Part shown: positions 16,679 to 25,277 of the stretch, one piece after another | Layout: each line of letters opens with the position of its first letter | How positions within the stretch are numbered: the first letter of the stretch is position 1 | Origin: Phenylobacterium sp. | GTDB lineage: Bacteria > Pseudomonadota > Alphaproteobacteria > Caulobacterales > Caulobacteraceae | DNA: 64,000 nt | Reading direction: 5' to 3' | Assembly (NCBI RefSeq): GCF_013822795.1 | Contig: NZ_PNLB01000017.1 | Coordinates: forward strand, 55,653-119,652 | Made by a program: the position numbers and the translations under genes | The notes under the pieces: model-generated | What the model saw: the letters and a program-made list of their open reading frames with translations, nothing else | What the model was told of the DNA's origin: nothing | Databases searched by the model: none

Positions 16679-16987
16679 TCAGTTGCGGCGGCTGCCGTCT
16701 TCCCAATAGTACCGGCGGGCGCCGGGGTCGTAGTAATAGTACCGCCCCGCGCGCTCGTCATAATACTGGCGGCGGTTGACGTTGTCGTTGTGCTTGGGCG
16801 TGGTCACGGCGCCCAGCGCCGCGCCCGCCGCGCCGCCGACCAGGGCGCCCGTCCAGGAGCTGTCGACAGCGGCGCCAAGCGCCGCCCCGGCCAGGCCGCC
16901 GGTCGCCGCGCGTTCGGTGGTGGTGGTGCCGCAGGCGGCCAGAAGCAGGACCGAGCCGACCGCGGCGGTCTTCAGACTGAGTGTCAT
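16679..16987 (-). CDS. glycine-zipper lipoprotein
   Basis: 102 residues. A lipobox (LLLAACG, lipidated Cys19) makes it a predicted lipoprotein. A glycine-zipper stretch, ATGGLAGAALGAAVD...GALVGGAAGAALGA (about 28-60), resembles outer-membrane-associated glycine-zipper domains. The C-terminal third is rich in Tyr and Arg (RRQYYDERAGRYYYYDPGA). Function unknown. It is convergent with the copper chaperone gene, only 3 bp apart. Confidence 0.75.
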   Translation of the reverse strand: MTLSLKTAAVGSVLLLAACGTTTTERAATGGLAGAALGAAVDSSWTGALVGGAAGAALGAVTTPKHNDNVNRRQYYDERAGRYYYYDPGARRYYWEDGSRRN

Positions 16988-17049
16988 CGCGAACCTCTCT
17001 GGGTTACGCCGTCCCGCTGGATCGAACGGGCGCGCCCCTGGGGAGTTCC

Positions 17050-18198
17050 CTAGTCCGGCCGGGCCCAGGCCTTGCCGGCGATCGCGTTGTCCTCGCCCAG
17101 CTTGAACAACCTGCGCATGCTTTCGGGTTCGAAGTTCAGGCTGCCGCTCTCGGCGTCGCGCGGCACCTCGGCGATCTCGAACTCCATGTTGTTGCGCGCG
17201 GCGAAGGCCCGGTTGGCGGCGATGTGGGCGCGCAGGTTGGTCTTCATCATGGTGTCGAAGGCGCGGCCTAGGATGGTCGGAGCGCGCCCGCGCACGACGG
17301 CGAAGCTGGGGTCCAGCTTGCCGTTGACCAGCACGAAGATACGGCCCGGCATCGTCGTCTGGCCTTCCGGGGCCTCCCAGAAGTAGAGGCCCTCCGGGAT
17401 CGAGACGAACGGCGCGGTCACCCCGCCGTCGACGTGCATCTCGTCGATCTGGCGGCCGTCGGCGTCGCCGATCGGGATGATCACGGGCGGGAAAACCCCA
17501 GGGATGGCGGCGGACGCGACCAGCACGTCGCGGAACAGCTTCAGCGCGTCAGGGCCGCCGCGCGAAGCGATGGCCCCCATGTCCCAGACCACGGTCTGCT
17601 GGCTGTCGAGATTGGTGGTGGCGATCAGCAGCCGCCGGCCCTTGGCGTGCTCCTGGGCGACTTCGTGCAGCATCACCGAGGTGCAGTAGGTCTCGACCAG
17701 AGCGCGCAAGTACTCGGGGCTGTAGAGGCTCGATGAGAACAATACGCCCAGGCCCTGGCCCTTCAGCACCTGGCTGGCCTTGCCGCCGGCATAGGCCTCG
17801 AACAGCGTCTTGTCCCAGTGCGGGCCGAGGAAGGCGAACGGCGCGATCAGCGCCCCGGTGCTGACCCCGGTGACCACCTCGAAGCTCGGCCGCGTGCCGG
17901 CCTTGGTCCAGCCGACCATCACCCCGGCCCCATAGGCGCCGTCGGCGCCGCCGCCGGAGATCGCCAGCACGTCGACCCGCCGGTCGCCGGCGGCGGCCAG
18001 CTGGCGCTGGGTGCGGTTGGTGAAGGCCAGCGCCGAGGCCTGGTCCGAGGCGTCGAAGCGGATGTCGGCGGCGGTCGGCGGCAAGGCGCGATAGGCCTCG
18101 TCGGCGGTGAAGTCCTCGCGCGAGAACGAGGCGCAGCCGGCCAGCGGCGCGGCGAGCAGCGCCAGGGCGAACACGACCAGTACTGAACGACGCGACAT
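17050..18198 (-). CDS. patatin-like phospholipase lipoprotein
   Basis: 382-residue predicted lipid hydrolase. N-terminal lipobox is LAAPLAGC (Cys22). The patatin core shows the oxyanion motif SGGGADGAYGAGV, the nucleophile elbow GVSTG and the catalytic Asp in VDGGV, giving a Ser-Asp dyad. Start ATG 18198 is preceded by AAGGAG with good spacing; the upstream in-frame start at 18216 lacks one. Substrate is probably membrane phospholipid or another acyl ester in the periplasm; this is family knowledge, not direct evidence. A short hairpin lies just upstream. Confidence 0.87.
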   Translation of the reverse strand: MSRRSVLVVFALALLAAPLAGCASFSREDFTADEAYRALPPTAADIRFDASDQASALAFTNRTQRQLAAAGDRRVDVLAISGGGADGAYGAGVMVGWTKAGTRPSFEVVTGVSTGALIAPFAFLGPHWDKTLFEAYAGGKASQVLKGQGLGVLFSSSLYSPEYLRALVETYCTSVMLHEVAQEHAKGRRLLIATTNLDSQQTVVWDMGAIASRGGPDALKLFRDVLVASAAIPGVFPPVIIPIGDADGRQIDEMHVDGGVTAPFVSIPEGLYFWEAPEGQTTMPGRIFVLVNGKLDPSFAVVRGRAPTILGRAFDTMMKTNLRAHIAANRAFAARNNMEFEIAEVPRDAESGSLNFEPESMRRLFKLGEDNAIAGKAWARPD

Positions 18199-18209
18199 CG
18201 ACGCTCCTT

Positions 18210-18230
18210 GCCGCACGCCCTGCGTGCGGC
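18210..18230. repeat. hairpin in the leader of the patatin gene
   Basis: GCCGCACGC (18210-18218) and GCGTGCGGC (18222-18230) form a perfect 9-bp stem with a 3-nt loop. It sits between the MAPEG stop and the ribosome binding site of the patatin gene. No U-run follows on the minus strand, so it could be a weak terminator, a processing site or an mRNA-stabilising leader hairpin. Confidence 0.4.
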
Positions 18231-18248
18231 GTCAAGCGCCCCTTCGTC

Positions 18249-18644
18249 CTAAGGCAGCAGGATCGCCTGGGCGATCATGCCGAGGCCGACGATGCTGACC
18301 AGCCAGACCAGCGAGCGGATCTGGCGCACGCCCCAGGCGTAGAGCGGCACATAGGCGACCCGCGCCCAGAAGTAGATCTGCGAGCCGAGGGCGGTGATCT
18401 CGCTCTCCTTGCCGGCGACGTGGGCGATCAGCACCGCGCCGAGAAACAGCGGCAGGGTCTCGAACAGGTTGTCCTGGGCGCGCTTGAGCCGCTGGGCCCG
18501 GTCGCTGAGCGGCGGCATCTCGCCATCGCGCGGGCCGGTGTTCCACTTCAGGCCGTACTGAGCGGTCCTGGCGATGTCGAAAAGCAGGATCTGCGCGAAG
18601 GCCAGGACCAGCGTCCAGGCCGCCATCATCAAACCGATCGTCAT
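18249..18644 (-). CDS. MAPEG family membrane protein
   Basis: 131-residue integral membrane protein with four hydrophobic segments (about 4-22, 60-78, 90-105 and 112-130). The MAPEG signature is visible as RAQRLKRAQDNLFETLPLF, with the family R-A-x(n)-N-x2-E-x2-P pattern. Family members include glutathione-dependent transferases, but bacterial ones are mostly uncharacterised. It is upstream of the patatin gene on the same strand with a 50-bp gap containing a hairpin. Confidence 0.8.
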   Translation of the reverse strand: MTIGLMMAAWTLVLAFAQILLFDIARTAQYGLKWNTGPRDGEMPPLSDRAQRLKRAQDNLFETLPLFLGAVLIAHVAGKESEITALGSQIYFWARVAYVPLYAWGVRQIRSLVWLVSIVGLGMIAQAILLP

Positions 18645-18782
18645 GCCGAATCTCCCCGAGTTTGACCCCCACTGTGGGGCCTGTGGCCCGTGGCGGCGAG
18701 TCGCAAGCGCCTCTGAGGGGGCCGGCGGCTATGGCGCTGGGCGGGCGGGGCCTCTATGCACGGCGGTTCCAAGGAGAGACCA

Positions 18783-19688
18783 GTGCCCGCCGACGCCCCG
18801 TCCCACGCCGTCACGCAGAGCAACGGCGCGGGGATCGCCCTGCGCGTCGCGGCGATGGCCTGCATGGCGGTGCTCGCGGCCCTGGTGAAGGCCTGCGCCG
18901 AGCGCGGCGCTCCGGTGCTGGAGATCATTTTCTTCCGCAACGCCTTCGCCTTCGTGCCGGTGCTGCTCTACGTCTCGCGCACGACCGGGTTTTCGGTGCT
19001 GAAGACCAACCGGCTGGGCGGTCACGCCACCCGCGCGGCGGTGGGTTTGGTCGGCATGGTCTGCGGCTTCACCGCGGTCTCGATGCTGCCGCTGACCGAG
19101 TCGACGGCGCTGTCCTTCGCCTCGCCGCTGTTCATGACGGCGCTGTCGGCGCTGATCCTCAAGGAGGTGGTCGGCGTCCACCGCTGGGCCGCCGTCGCCA
19201 TCGGCTTCGTCGGCGTGCTGATCATGGTGCGACCCGATCCTGGGCACATGGCCAATCTGGGCACCGCCTTCGCGCTGCTGGGCGCGCTGGGGGCGGCCGG
19301 GGCGATGATCGCCATCCGCGAGATCGGCCGCACCGAGCCTGGCCCGACTATCGTCTTCTACTTCACCCTGGCCGGGATGCTGCTTGGCCTCTCCAGCCTG
19401 CCGTTCGGCGGCTGGACGATCCCCGACATGACCACCCTCGTCATGCTGGTCAGCGCCGGCCTGGTCGGCGGCACGGGGCAACTCCTGCTGACCGAGGCGC
19501 TGCGCCGCGCGCCGGTCGCGGTGGTCGCGCCGTTCGACTACAGCCAGCTGATCTGGGCCGGGATCATCGGCTATCTCGTCTGGGACGAGATCCCACGCGC
19601 CGCCACCATCGCCGGCGCGTTCGTCGTCGCCGGCAGCGGCGTCTATATCCTGTTCCGCGAGACCCGCCGCCTGCGTCGCGGCGTCTGA
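18783..19688 (+). CDS. EamA/DMT-family transporter
   Basis: 301-residue inner-membrane transporter with ten predicted hydrophobic helices arranged as two EamA repeats (first about 15-135, second about 150-285). SMLPLTESTALSFASPLF is typical of helix 3-4 of the first repeat. Start GTG 18783 is favoured because AAGGAG lies 7-8 nt upstream; an in-frame ATG at 18756 has no comparable site. Substrate is unknown: the family exports metabolites, amino acids or related compounds. Confidence 0.85.
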   Translation: MPADAPSHAVTQSNGAGIALRVAAMACMAVLAALVKACAERGAPVLEIIFFRNAFAFVPVLLYVSRTTGFSVLKTNRLGGHATRAAVGLVGMVCGFTAVSMLPLTESTALSFASPLFMTALSALILKEVVGVHRWAAVAIGFVGVLIMVRPDPGHMANLGTAFALLGALGAAGAMIAIREIGRTEPGPTIVFYFTLAGMLLGLSSLPFGGWTIPDMTTLVMLVSAGLVGGTGQLLLTEALRRAPVAVVAPFDYSQLIWAGIIGYLVWDEIPRAATIAGAFVVAGSGVYILFRETRRLRRGV

Positions 19689-19811
19689 GCAAACCCACGC
19701 CTTCACATTGACAGACCCGCGTTACGGGAGGACTCTTTCCCCGTGCCGGCCGAACGCGTGTCGGGCCTTTCCCCGCCTGACCCGGCCGTCGCGGACGCAG
19801 GGAGGCCGAAT

Positions 19812-20369
19812 ATGCTCAAGGGGGTCCTGCTGGCGGTGATCGCGCTGGCGATGCTGGCGGTGGCGACTACGGCGGAAGGGGCGGTGACCGTGCTCGGCGG
19901 CGGGCTGGCCCAGGAGTGCGCCGACGCCGCCATCCGCGGCGAGGACGACCCGCAGTATCAGGACAGCTGCACCCTGGCGCTGGAGACCGAGCTGCTCGAT
20001 CCGCGCGACCGGGCCGGCACCTTCGTCAACCGCGGGGTGCTCAAGCTGCGCCGCGCGGCCTATGCCGACGCTTCCCGCGACTTCGATTCCGCCGTCCGTC
20101 TGCAGCCCGAGATGGGCGAGGCCTACGTCAACCGCGGCGCCGCCTCGATCGGCCGCAAGCGCTATGCCGAGGGCCTCAGCGACATCAACCGCAGCATCGA
20201 GCTGGGCGTCAGCGAACCTGAAAAGGCCTACTACAACCGCGCCCTGGCGCACGAGGGGCTCGACGACCCGAAGTCGGCCTATTTTGACTACCAGAAGGCG
20301 TTGGAACTGGCCCCCGAATGGGCCGCTCCGCGCGAGCAATTGAGCCGCTTCACGGTTTCGCGTCGCTGA
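19812..20369 (+). CDS. secreted TPR-repeat protein
   Basis: 185 residues. An N-terminal hydrophobic signal or anchor (about 2-24) is followed by roughly three tetratricopeptide repeats (about 75-175), seen as FVNRGVLKLRRAAYADASRDF, YVNRGAASIGRKRYAEGLSD and YYNRALAHEGLDDPKSAYFD. Start ATG 19812 follows a GGGAGG. TPR proteins act as interaction scaffolds; the partner is unknown. It is followed 31 bp later by another small exported protein on the same strand. Confidence 0.78.
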   Translation: MLKGVLLAVIALAMLAVATTAEGAVTVLGGGLAQECADAAIRGEDDPQYQDSCTLALETELLDPRDRAGTFVNRGVLKLRRAAYADASRDFDSAVRLQPEMGEAYVNRGAASIGRKRYAEGLSDINRSIELGVSEPEKAYYNRALAHEGLDDPKSAYFDYQKALELAPEWAAPREQLSRFTVSRR

Positions 20370-20400
20370 TGCGGAGCCTTGCAGCCTATTGGAGCGTTCC

Positions 20401-20769
20401 ATGTTTATGCGACCGATGCTCCTCGCCCTGGCCGTCTTCGCCGCGTCGGCTTCGCCGGCCCCGGCCCAGGCGCCGCGTGACCCCGTCGCCCGCGACCTGA
20501 CGATCCGCAACCAGGAGCTCCAGGCCCAGCAGATGATCGACCGGCAGCGGTCGGTGGCGCTGGAGAACGATCTCAACAGCCTGGACGCGCGCGTGCAAAG
20601 CCAGGAGCGACTGCAGGGCCTGCAAGACCAGCGCGGCCCGACCCTGGCGCCGCTCGCTTCGGAGGTGAAGCCGCCGCCGCTCAACATGGGCAGCTACGCC
20701 TCGATTCCTGACGCCGCTCTGGCCGCTTCCAACGCCCGCGTGCGCGAGGCCTCGCAAAACAGGCGCTGA
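20401..20769 (+). CDS. hypothetical exported protein, Gln/Arg-rich
   Basis: 122 residues with a clear Sec signal peptide (cleavage probably near APAQA). The mature part is helical and rich in Q, R, E and L (RDLTIRNQELQAQQMIDRQR, DLNSLDARVQSQERLQGLQD), suggesting a short coiled coil at about 30-80. A proline-rich tail follows. ATG 20401 is preceded by GGAG 6 nt upstream. Not recognised as a named family. Confidence 0.65.
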   Translation: MFMRPMLLALAVFAASASPAPAQAPRDPVARDLTIRNQELQAQQMIDRQRSVALENDLNSLDARVQSQERLQGLQDQRGPTLAPLASEVKPPPLNMGSYASIPDAALAASNARVREASQNRR

Positions 20770-20838
20770 CAGTCGCGCCGATAGGTCGCATCCTCCGACC
20801 GGGCTGGGGCGTTGAGGCGTCACTGGAAGGATCAGGAC

Positions 20839-21687
20839 ATGCGTTGGCAGGGCGGCCGTCGGGGCGGTAACATCGAGGATCGCCGCGGAATGAGCGCGGC
20901 TGGGGTCGGCGGCATCGGGCTGGGCGGTTTGGCCCTGGCGTTGATCGGCTACTTCGTGTTCGGCATCGATCCCTCGACGACCATGTCGGTGGTGCAGGGC
21001 GGCGGCGGCCAGGCCGAGCAGCAGGAGGGTGTACGCGGCACGACCCAGGACACCGGCGGCCAGTTCGTCGACGTCATCGAACAGTCGACCACCGATGTCT
21101 GGAGCCAGATCTTCGCCGCCGAGGGCCAGCGCTATCGCCGCCCGGCCGCGGTGGTGATCTATGACCAGGCGACCGGCACCGGGTGCGGCATGGGCCAGTC
21201 GGCCATGGGGCCGTTCTATTGCCCGGCCGACCAGAAGATCTATCTCGACCTGGCGTTCTGGAACGAGCTGGAGAGCCGCTTCGGCGCCAAGGGCGAGGCG
21301 GCCCGCGCCTATGTCATCGCCCATGAGGTCGGCCATCACGTCCAGAACCTGACCGGCGCCACCAACAATGTTGAGCGCGGATCGCGCGGCGCCGACTCCT
21401 CGGCCGTGCGGCTCGAACTGCAGGCCGACTGCTATGCCGGGGTCTGGGTCGCGCACGCGCCGGCCGCGTCCGGCGGCCAGGTGGCGCTCGATCCGGCCGA
21501 CATCGAGGACGGCATCGCCGCCGCCGCGGCGGTCGGCGACGACGCCATCCAGAAGCAGTCCCAGGGCCGCGTCATGCCCGACGCCTTCACCCACGGCTCC
21601 AGCGAGCAGCGCATGCGCTGGTTCCGCATCGGCGTGGAAAAGGGCGACCCGGCCGCCTGCGACACGTTCCGCGCTGGGCGGCTCTGA
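20839..21687 (+). CDS. membrane-anchored neutral zinc metallopeptidase (YpfJ family)
   Basis: 282 residues. After a short basic N-terminus (RWQGGRRGGNIEDRRG) there is one membrane helix (about 21-42). The peptidase core contains AHEVGHHVQN, giving the zinc ligands H162/H166 and catalytic E163. The downstream glutamate helix LELQADCYAGVW fits the family's third ligand. Family length and N-terminal motif match YpfJ/putative neutral zinc metallopeptidases, found as single genes in many proteobacteria with poorly known substrates. ATG 20839 is preceded by an AAGGA. Confidence 0.88.
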   Translation: MRWQGGRRGGNIEDRRGMSAAGVGGIGLGGLALALIGYFVFGIDPSTTMSVVQGGGGQAEQQEGVRGTTQDTGGQFVDVIEQSTTDVWSQIFAAEGQRYRRPAAVVIYDQATGTGCGMGQSAMGPFYCPADQKIYLDLAFWNELESRFGAKGEAARAYVIAHEVGHHVQNLTGATNNVERGSRGADSSAVRLELQADCYAGVWVAHAPAASGGQVALDPADIEDGIAAAAAVGDDAIQKQSQGRVMPDAFTHGSSEQRMRWFRIGVEKGDPAACDTFRAGRL

Positions 21688-21694
21688 CGCCGCC

Positions 21695-22000
21695 TCAGTC
21701 GGGCGCCTTCAGAAACTCGACATAGAAGCGCACGGGGCCGGTCAGTGCGACATGGTGCTTGATCTCAGGTTCGACGACGCCGGGCGGTTCGTCCGGCGTC
21801 AGCAGGCGCTCGACCGCCTGTCGTCGAGGATCGGTGACGCGATAGAGCAGGGCGCCTTCGATCACCTGGATACGCCCCCAGACACCGGCCTTGGTGTTGT
21901 GCTCGCCGAGCAGACCGGGCGGAGTCGTGTCGGCGTCGAACTCCGGCGTGCGGCGGTAGGCGACCACGTCGTCAGGGAAGTCGTCGGCTGGCCTAGTCAT
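21695..22000 (-). CDS. DUF1971 protein (tellurite-resistance TehB-like cupin)
   Basis: 101 residues matching the DUF1971 family: PPGLLGEHNTKAGVWGRI, then a beta-rich part with IKHHVALTGPVRFYVEF. These are cupin-fold proteins related to the N-terminal part of some TehB proteins. Histidines in GEHNT and KHHV may bind metal. Start ATG 22000 is chosen because the longer in-frame reading adds an unrelated stretch. Convergent with the zinc peptidase, 7 bp apart. Confidence 0.8.
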   Translation of the reverse strand: MTRPADDFPDDVVAYRRTPEFDADTTPPGLLGEHNTKAGVWGRIQVIEGALLYRVTDPRRQAVERLLTPDEPPGVVEPEIKHHVALTGPVRFYVEFLKAPD

Positions 22001-22094
22001 GGCTTGATCCGTCTGCTTGCTCCGCTGAGACTGACATGACTTCCAGCCGGGCGCAGTGATCGTCGTCAATGGCGCGGGGGGCGAAGGGGGATCC

Positions 22095-22808
22095 ATGAGC
22101 GTGTCGCGTCTTCGATCCTTCGGGCCCGAGATCTGGCTCGCGGACGGCGGTCAGGCGCAGGTCGCCGGGTTTCGCTATCCGACGCGGATGGCGGTGATGC
22201 GGCTGACGGGCGGCGGCCTGCTGGTCTGGTCGCCGGTGGCGCTCGGCGACGAGCTGGCCGCAGAGCTCGCGGCGCTGGGCGGGGTCCGTCTCCTGGTCGC
22301 GCCGAATTCGCTGCATGACCTGCATCTGACGCAGTGGCGCGCGGCGTTTCCGACAGCTCGGCTCTACGCAGCGCCGGGTCTGGCGACCAAGCGGCCGGAC
22401 CTTCGCATCGATGTCGAACTGGGCGACGCCCCGCCGAGCGACTGGCCGGCCGACCTCGACTACGTGCTGATGCGCGGCAACGCGATCACCACCGAGGCGG
22501 TGTTCTTCCACCGTCCCAGCCGCACGGTGCTGTTCACCGACCTGCTGCAGCAGTTTCCGCCCGGCTGGTTCACCGGCTGGCGGGCGCTGGTCGCGCGGCT
22601 GGATCTGATGACGCAGCCGCAGCCCGCCGTACCCCGCAAGTTCCGGGTCGCGTTCACCGATCGCCGCGCGGGCAGGGCGGCGCTGGCGCGTGTTCTCGAC
22701 TGGCCGAGCGACAAAGTGGTCATGGCCCACGGAACCCCGGTGGAGCGCGACGGCCGCGCCTTCATCGCCAGCGCGTTCCGCTGGCTCGGGGGCTCAAGGG
22801 CGAGCTAG
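22095..22808 (+). CDS. DUF4336 family protein
   Basis: 237 residues. Conserved blocks are FRYPTRMAVMRLTGGGLLVWSPV, LVAPNSLHDLHLTQW, TEAVFFHRPSRTVLFTDLLQ and VVMAHGTPVERDGRAFI. These match DUF4336, which looks like a metallo-beta-lactamase-fold relative with reduced metal ligands (N-S-x-H-D in place of HxHxDH). Enzymatic function is not established. Its stop overlaps the 3' end of the opposite-strand gene by 15 bp. Confidence 0.78.
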   Translation: MSVSRLRSFGPEIWLADGGQAQVAGFRYPTRMAVMRLTGGGLLVWSPVALGDELAAELAALGGVRLLVAPNSLHDLHLTQWRAAFPTARLYAAPGLATKRPDLRIDVELGDAPPSDWPADLDYVLMRGNAITTEAVFFHRPSRTVLFTDLLQQFPPGWFTGWRALVARLDLMTQPQPAVPRKFRVAFTDRRAGRAALARVLDWPSDKVVMAHGTPVERDGRAFIASAFRWLGGSRAS

Positions 22809-23111
22809 GCCGCTCAGGTCCACCAGCAGGATGCCCAGGGCCATCACAAGGCCATAGACCAGCCCGAGGCTGCAGAAGACGAGCGTCGAAAGCTCCACAA
22901 CCACAGCTCCCCGGGCGTCAGCGGATGTGAACGGGAACAACGGCCTCGGCCGGCCGCGCAGGCGCGCGTACACGGCACGGGTCGCAAACGCCGTCCCCAG
23001 GGCGCAGGGAACCACGAACAGTCCCGTCATCAGCAGGGCGATGAACAGCTTGACGCCTGCCGGGTCCATTTCGTGGATTGCGATGGGAGCAACAGAGACG
23101 GCCCCGAACAT
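22794..23111 (-). CDS. hypothetical membrane protein coupled to a TetR gene
   Basis: 105 residues with two clear membrane segments (about 20-44 and 70-100), a positively charged inside loop between them (YARLRGRPRPLF) and an outside-facing start. Its ATG overlaps the stop codon of the upstream tetR gene (ATGA), so it is translationally coupled to it. No family recognised. Partnership with a regulator of an amine oxidase may point to a signalling or transport accessory, but this is a guess from position. Confidence 0.68.
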   Translation of the reverse strand: MFGAVSVAPIAIHEMDPAGVKLFIALLMTGLFVVPCALGTAFATRAVYARLRGRPRPLFPFTSADARGAVVVELSTLVFCSLGLVYGLVMALGILLVDLSGLARP

Positions 23112-23743
23112 CAGGTCTGCTTGTTGCTTCGCTGTGCGAACAGGCCGTCCAGCATGACGTCCAGCAGCTGCGTCCCCGGCGACCAGCGGTGCTCGCTGAC
23201 GGTGATCAGGTTGTGCGCCACGCCGATCATCATGCAGAGCAGCGCTTCGCCCTTGGCGGTCTTGTCGCCGGCGGCGATCTCGCCCGCCGCCTGGCATTCT
23301 GCGATGGCTTCCGAGAACACTGCATGGCGGCGCGCGGTATCGGGCAGGTGCGCGTAGAACACCTCGCCGTCCTCCACCCTGTCGTCGTTCAGATAGACCA
23401 GCCGATACTGGTCGGGATGCGCCAGCCAATAGGCGAGGTAGGCCTGGCACATGGCCCTTAGGCGCTGTTGCGGGCTCGCCGCCTGGGCGGCCGCCTCGTC
23501 GACCGAGGCGAACAGCGGGTCGAAGAACTGCTCCCAGATGTGGCGCAGCAACTCGTTCTTGTTGCGGAAGTAGCCATAGAGCGCCATCGGCGAGCAGCCG
23601 GCCTCGGCCGCGACCTTGCGCATCGAGACGCTCTGGAAGCCGTCGGCCGCGAACAGGGCGCGCGCGGTGGCGATGATGCGCTCGCGCATGGCGTCCACCT
23701 GCTCCGGCGAGCGCCGGGGCCGTCCCCTCCGAACCTGCGTCAT
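23111..23743 (-). CDS. TetR/AcrR-family regulator
   Basis: 210 residues. The N-terminal DNA-binding domain is typical: SVSMRKVAAEAGCSPMALYG, then YFRNKNELLRHIW. A basic tail of start residues (RRGRPRRSPEQ) precedes it. The C-terminal region is the variable ligand domain. It is divergent from a flavin amine oxidase gene, and a long AT-rich palindrome lies between them. Most probable role is repression of that gene and of its own two-gene operon. Confidence 0.9.
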   Translation of the reverse strand: MTQVRRGRPRRSPEQVDAMRERIIATARALFAADGFQSVSMRKVAAEAGCSPMALYGYFRNKNELLRHIWEQFFDPLFASVDEAAAQAASPQQRLRAMCQAYLAYWLAHPDQYRLVYLNDDRVEDGEVFYAHLPDTARRHAVFSEAIAECQAAGEIAAGDKTAKGEALLCMMIGVAHNLITVSEHRWSPGTQLLDVMLDGLFAQRSNKQT

Positions 23744-23791
23744 CCATCCTCCGTGACCGAAAGAACCCTATTGCACGATCGCCGTTCCGCC

Positions 23792-23817
23792 ATTTATTTA
23801 TACGCGTATAATTAAAT
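23792..23817. promoter_or_regulatory. AT-rich palindromic operator
   Basis: The centre TTATACGCGTATAA (23798-23811) is a perfect 14-bp palindrome. It extends to a 26-bp dyad (23792-23817) with a single mismatched pair. It sits 15 bp upstream of the amine oxidase start and about 50 bp from the TetR start, overlapping the likely promoters of both. A TetR dimer is the expected ligand. Confidence 0.75.
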
Positions 23818-23831
23818 AATCGGAGGCGAGG

Positions 23832-25277
23832 ATGCAGAACCAACCTGACCGGCGTGCGGTGCTCACGGCATCGATGGCCGGGGCGATGGCGGTCGGCGGA
23901 TCGGCGGGGGCTTCGACGCCGGCGGCCCAGACCGCTGACGTGATCGTGGTCGGCGGCGGCTTTTCGGGCCTGGCCGCGGCCCGGGCGCTCAAGGCGGCCG
24001 GTCGCCGGGTGGTGGTGCTCGAGGCGCGCGACCGTGTCGGCGGACGGGTCAAGCCGGGCCGCATCGCCGGGGTGACCATCGACCTGGGCGGCATGTGGCT
24101 GGGCCCGACCCAGACCAAGTTGGCGGAGCTGGCCAAGGGCTATGGCGTCGCCACCTATCCGACCTTTCTGGAGGGCAAGAACCTCTTCGAGGTGAACGGC
24201 GTGCGCGGGACCGGGCGCGGCGAGGACTCGTTTTCCGCCCTGCCGCCCGACGCCCTGGCCGACTTCGCCGCCATGGTCGGCGAACTGGAGCAGTTGGCCG
24301 GCAAGCTTCCGGCCCAGGGGCCCTGGGCCTTGCCGGACGCTGAGCGGCTCGACGCGATCACCTTCGCCACCTGGCTCGACGGCCATGCCAAGACCAAGGG
24401 CGGGCGCGGCGTCTTCGAGATGCTGATCCCGGCTCTGCTCTGCGCCCAGCCGCACGACGTCTCGCTGCTGTTCGTCCTCTTCTATCTGCAGTCGGCCGGC
24501 GACCTCTCGACCCTGATCTCCTCGGGGCCCGGCGGGGCGCAGAACTTCCTGTTCGTCGGCGGGCTGCATCAGGTGGCCGCCAAGATGGCCGCCGATCTCG
24601 GTCCGGCGGTGAAGCTGAACACCGCCGTGCGCACGATCCGCCAGAACGCCACCGGCGTGGAGGTGATCTGCGAGGACGGGCGCTACACGGCCCCGCGGGT
24701 GATCGTCGCCCTGCCGCCGCCGCTCGCCGGCCGCATCGACTACGAGCCGCTGATGCCGCATGCGCGCGACGCCCTGACCCAGCGGATGCCGATGGGCTCG
24801 TGCATCAAGGTCTGGGTGGCCTACGAGACGCCGTTCTGGCGCAAGGAGGGCCTGAACGGTTCGCTGTTCAGCGACGCCTTTGCTTTCGGTCCGGCCTTCG
24901 ACGTCAGTCCGCCCGGTCAGCCGCACGGCCTGATCGCCGGCTTCTTCGACGGCGCGCACGCCCGCGAGTGGAGCCCGCGTTCGCCGGCCGAGCGGCGCGC
25001 CGAGGTCCTGCGTCTGCTGGTCGAGGGGCTCGGCCCCAGGGCGGCGACGCCGATCGACTATGTCGAGCAGGACTGGTCGACGGAGCGCTGGTCGCGCGGT
25101 TGCTACGGGGCCTTCGCGCCGCCAGGCGTACTGTCGGCGCACGGCGCTTCGCTGCGCGCGCCGGTCGGGCGGGTGCATTGGGCGGGCACCGAGACCGCGG
25201 AGACCTGGACCGGCTATGTCGAAGGCGCGATCCGCGCCGGCGAACGCGCCGCCGCCGAGGCGGCCGCCGCGAGCTAG
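23832..25277 (+). CDS. flavin-containing amine oxidoreductase, Tat-type signal
   Basis: 481 residues. The N-terminus (PDRRAVLTASMAGAMAVGGS) looks like a twin-arginine export signal. An FAD-binding Rossmann motif follows: VIVVGGGFSGLAAARALKAAG, then EARDRVGGRV. Further marks are the LGGMWLGP motif near 84 and the C-terminal flavin motif VHWAGTETAETWTGYVEGAI, hallmarks of monoamine-oxidase-type flavoproteins. It would oxidise an amine to an aldehyde or imine, with FAD reoxidised by oxygen or another acceptor. Expression is likely controlled by the divergent TetR. Substrate unknown; the following genes on the other strand handle D-amino acids but are not in the same operon. Confidence 0.88.
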   Translation: MQNQPDRRAVLTASMAGAMAVGGSAGASTPAAQTADVIVVGGGFSGLAAARALKAAGRRVVVLEARDRVGGRVKPGRIAGVTIDLGGMWLGPTQTKLAELAKGYGVATYPTFLEGKNLFEVNGVRGTGRGEDSFSALPPDALADFAAMVGELEQLAGKLPAQGPWALPDAERLDAITFATWLDGHAKTKGGRGVFEMLIPALLCAQPHDVSLLFVLFYLQSAGDLSTLISSGPGGAQNFLFVGGLHQVAAKMAADLGPAVKLNTAVRTIRQNATGVEVICEDGRYTAPRVIVALPPPLAGRIDYEPLMPHARDALTQRMPMGSCIKVWVAYETPFWRKEGLNGSLFSDAFAFGPAFDVSPPGQPHGLIAGFFDGAHAREWSPRSPAERRAEVLRLLVEGLGPRAATPIDYVEQDWSTERWSRGCYGAFAPPGVLSAHGASLRAPVGRVHWAGTETAETWTGYVEGAIRAGERAAAEAAAAS

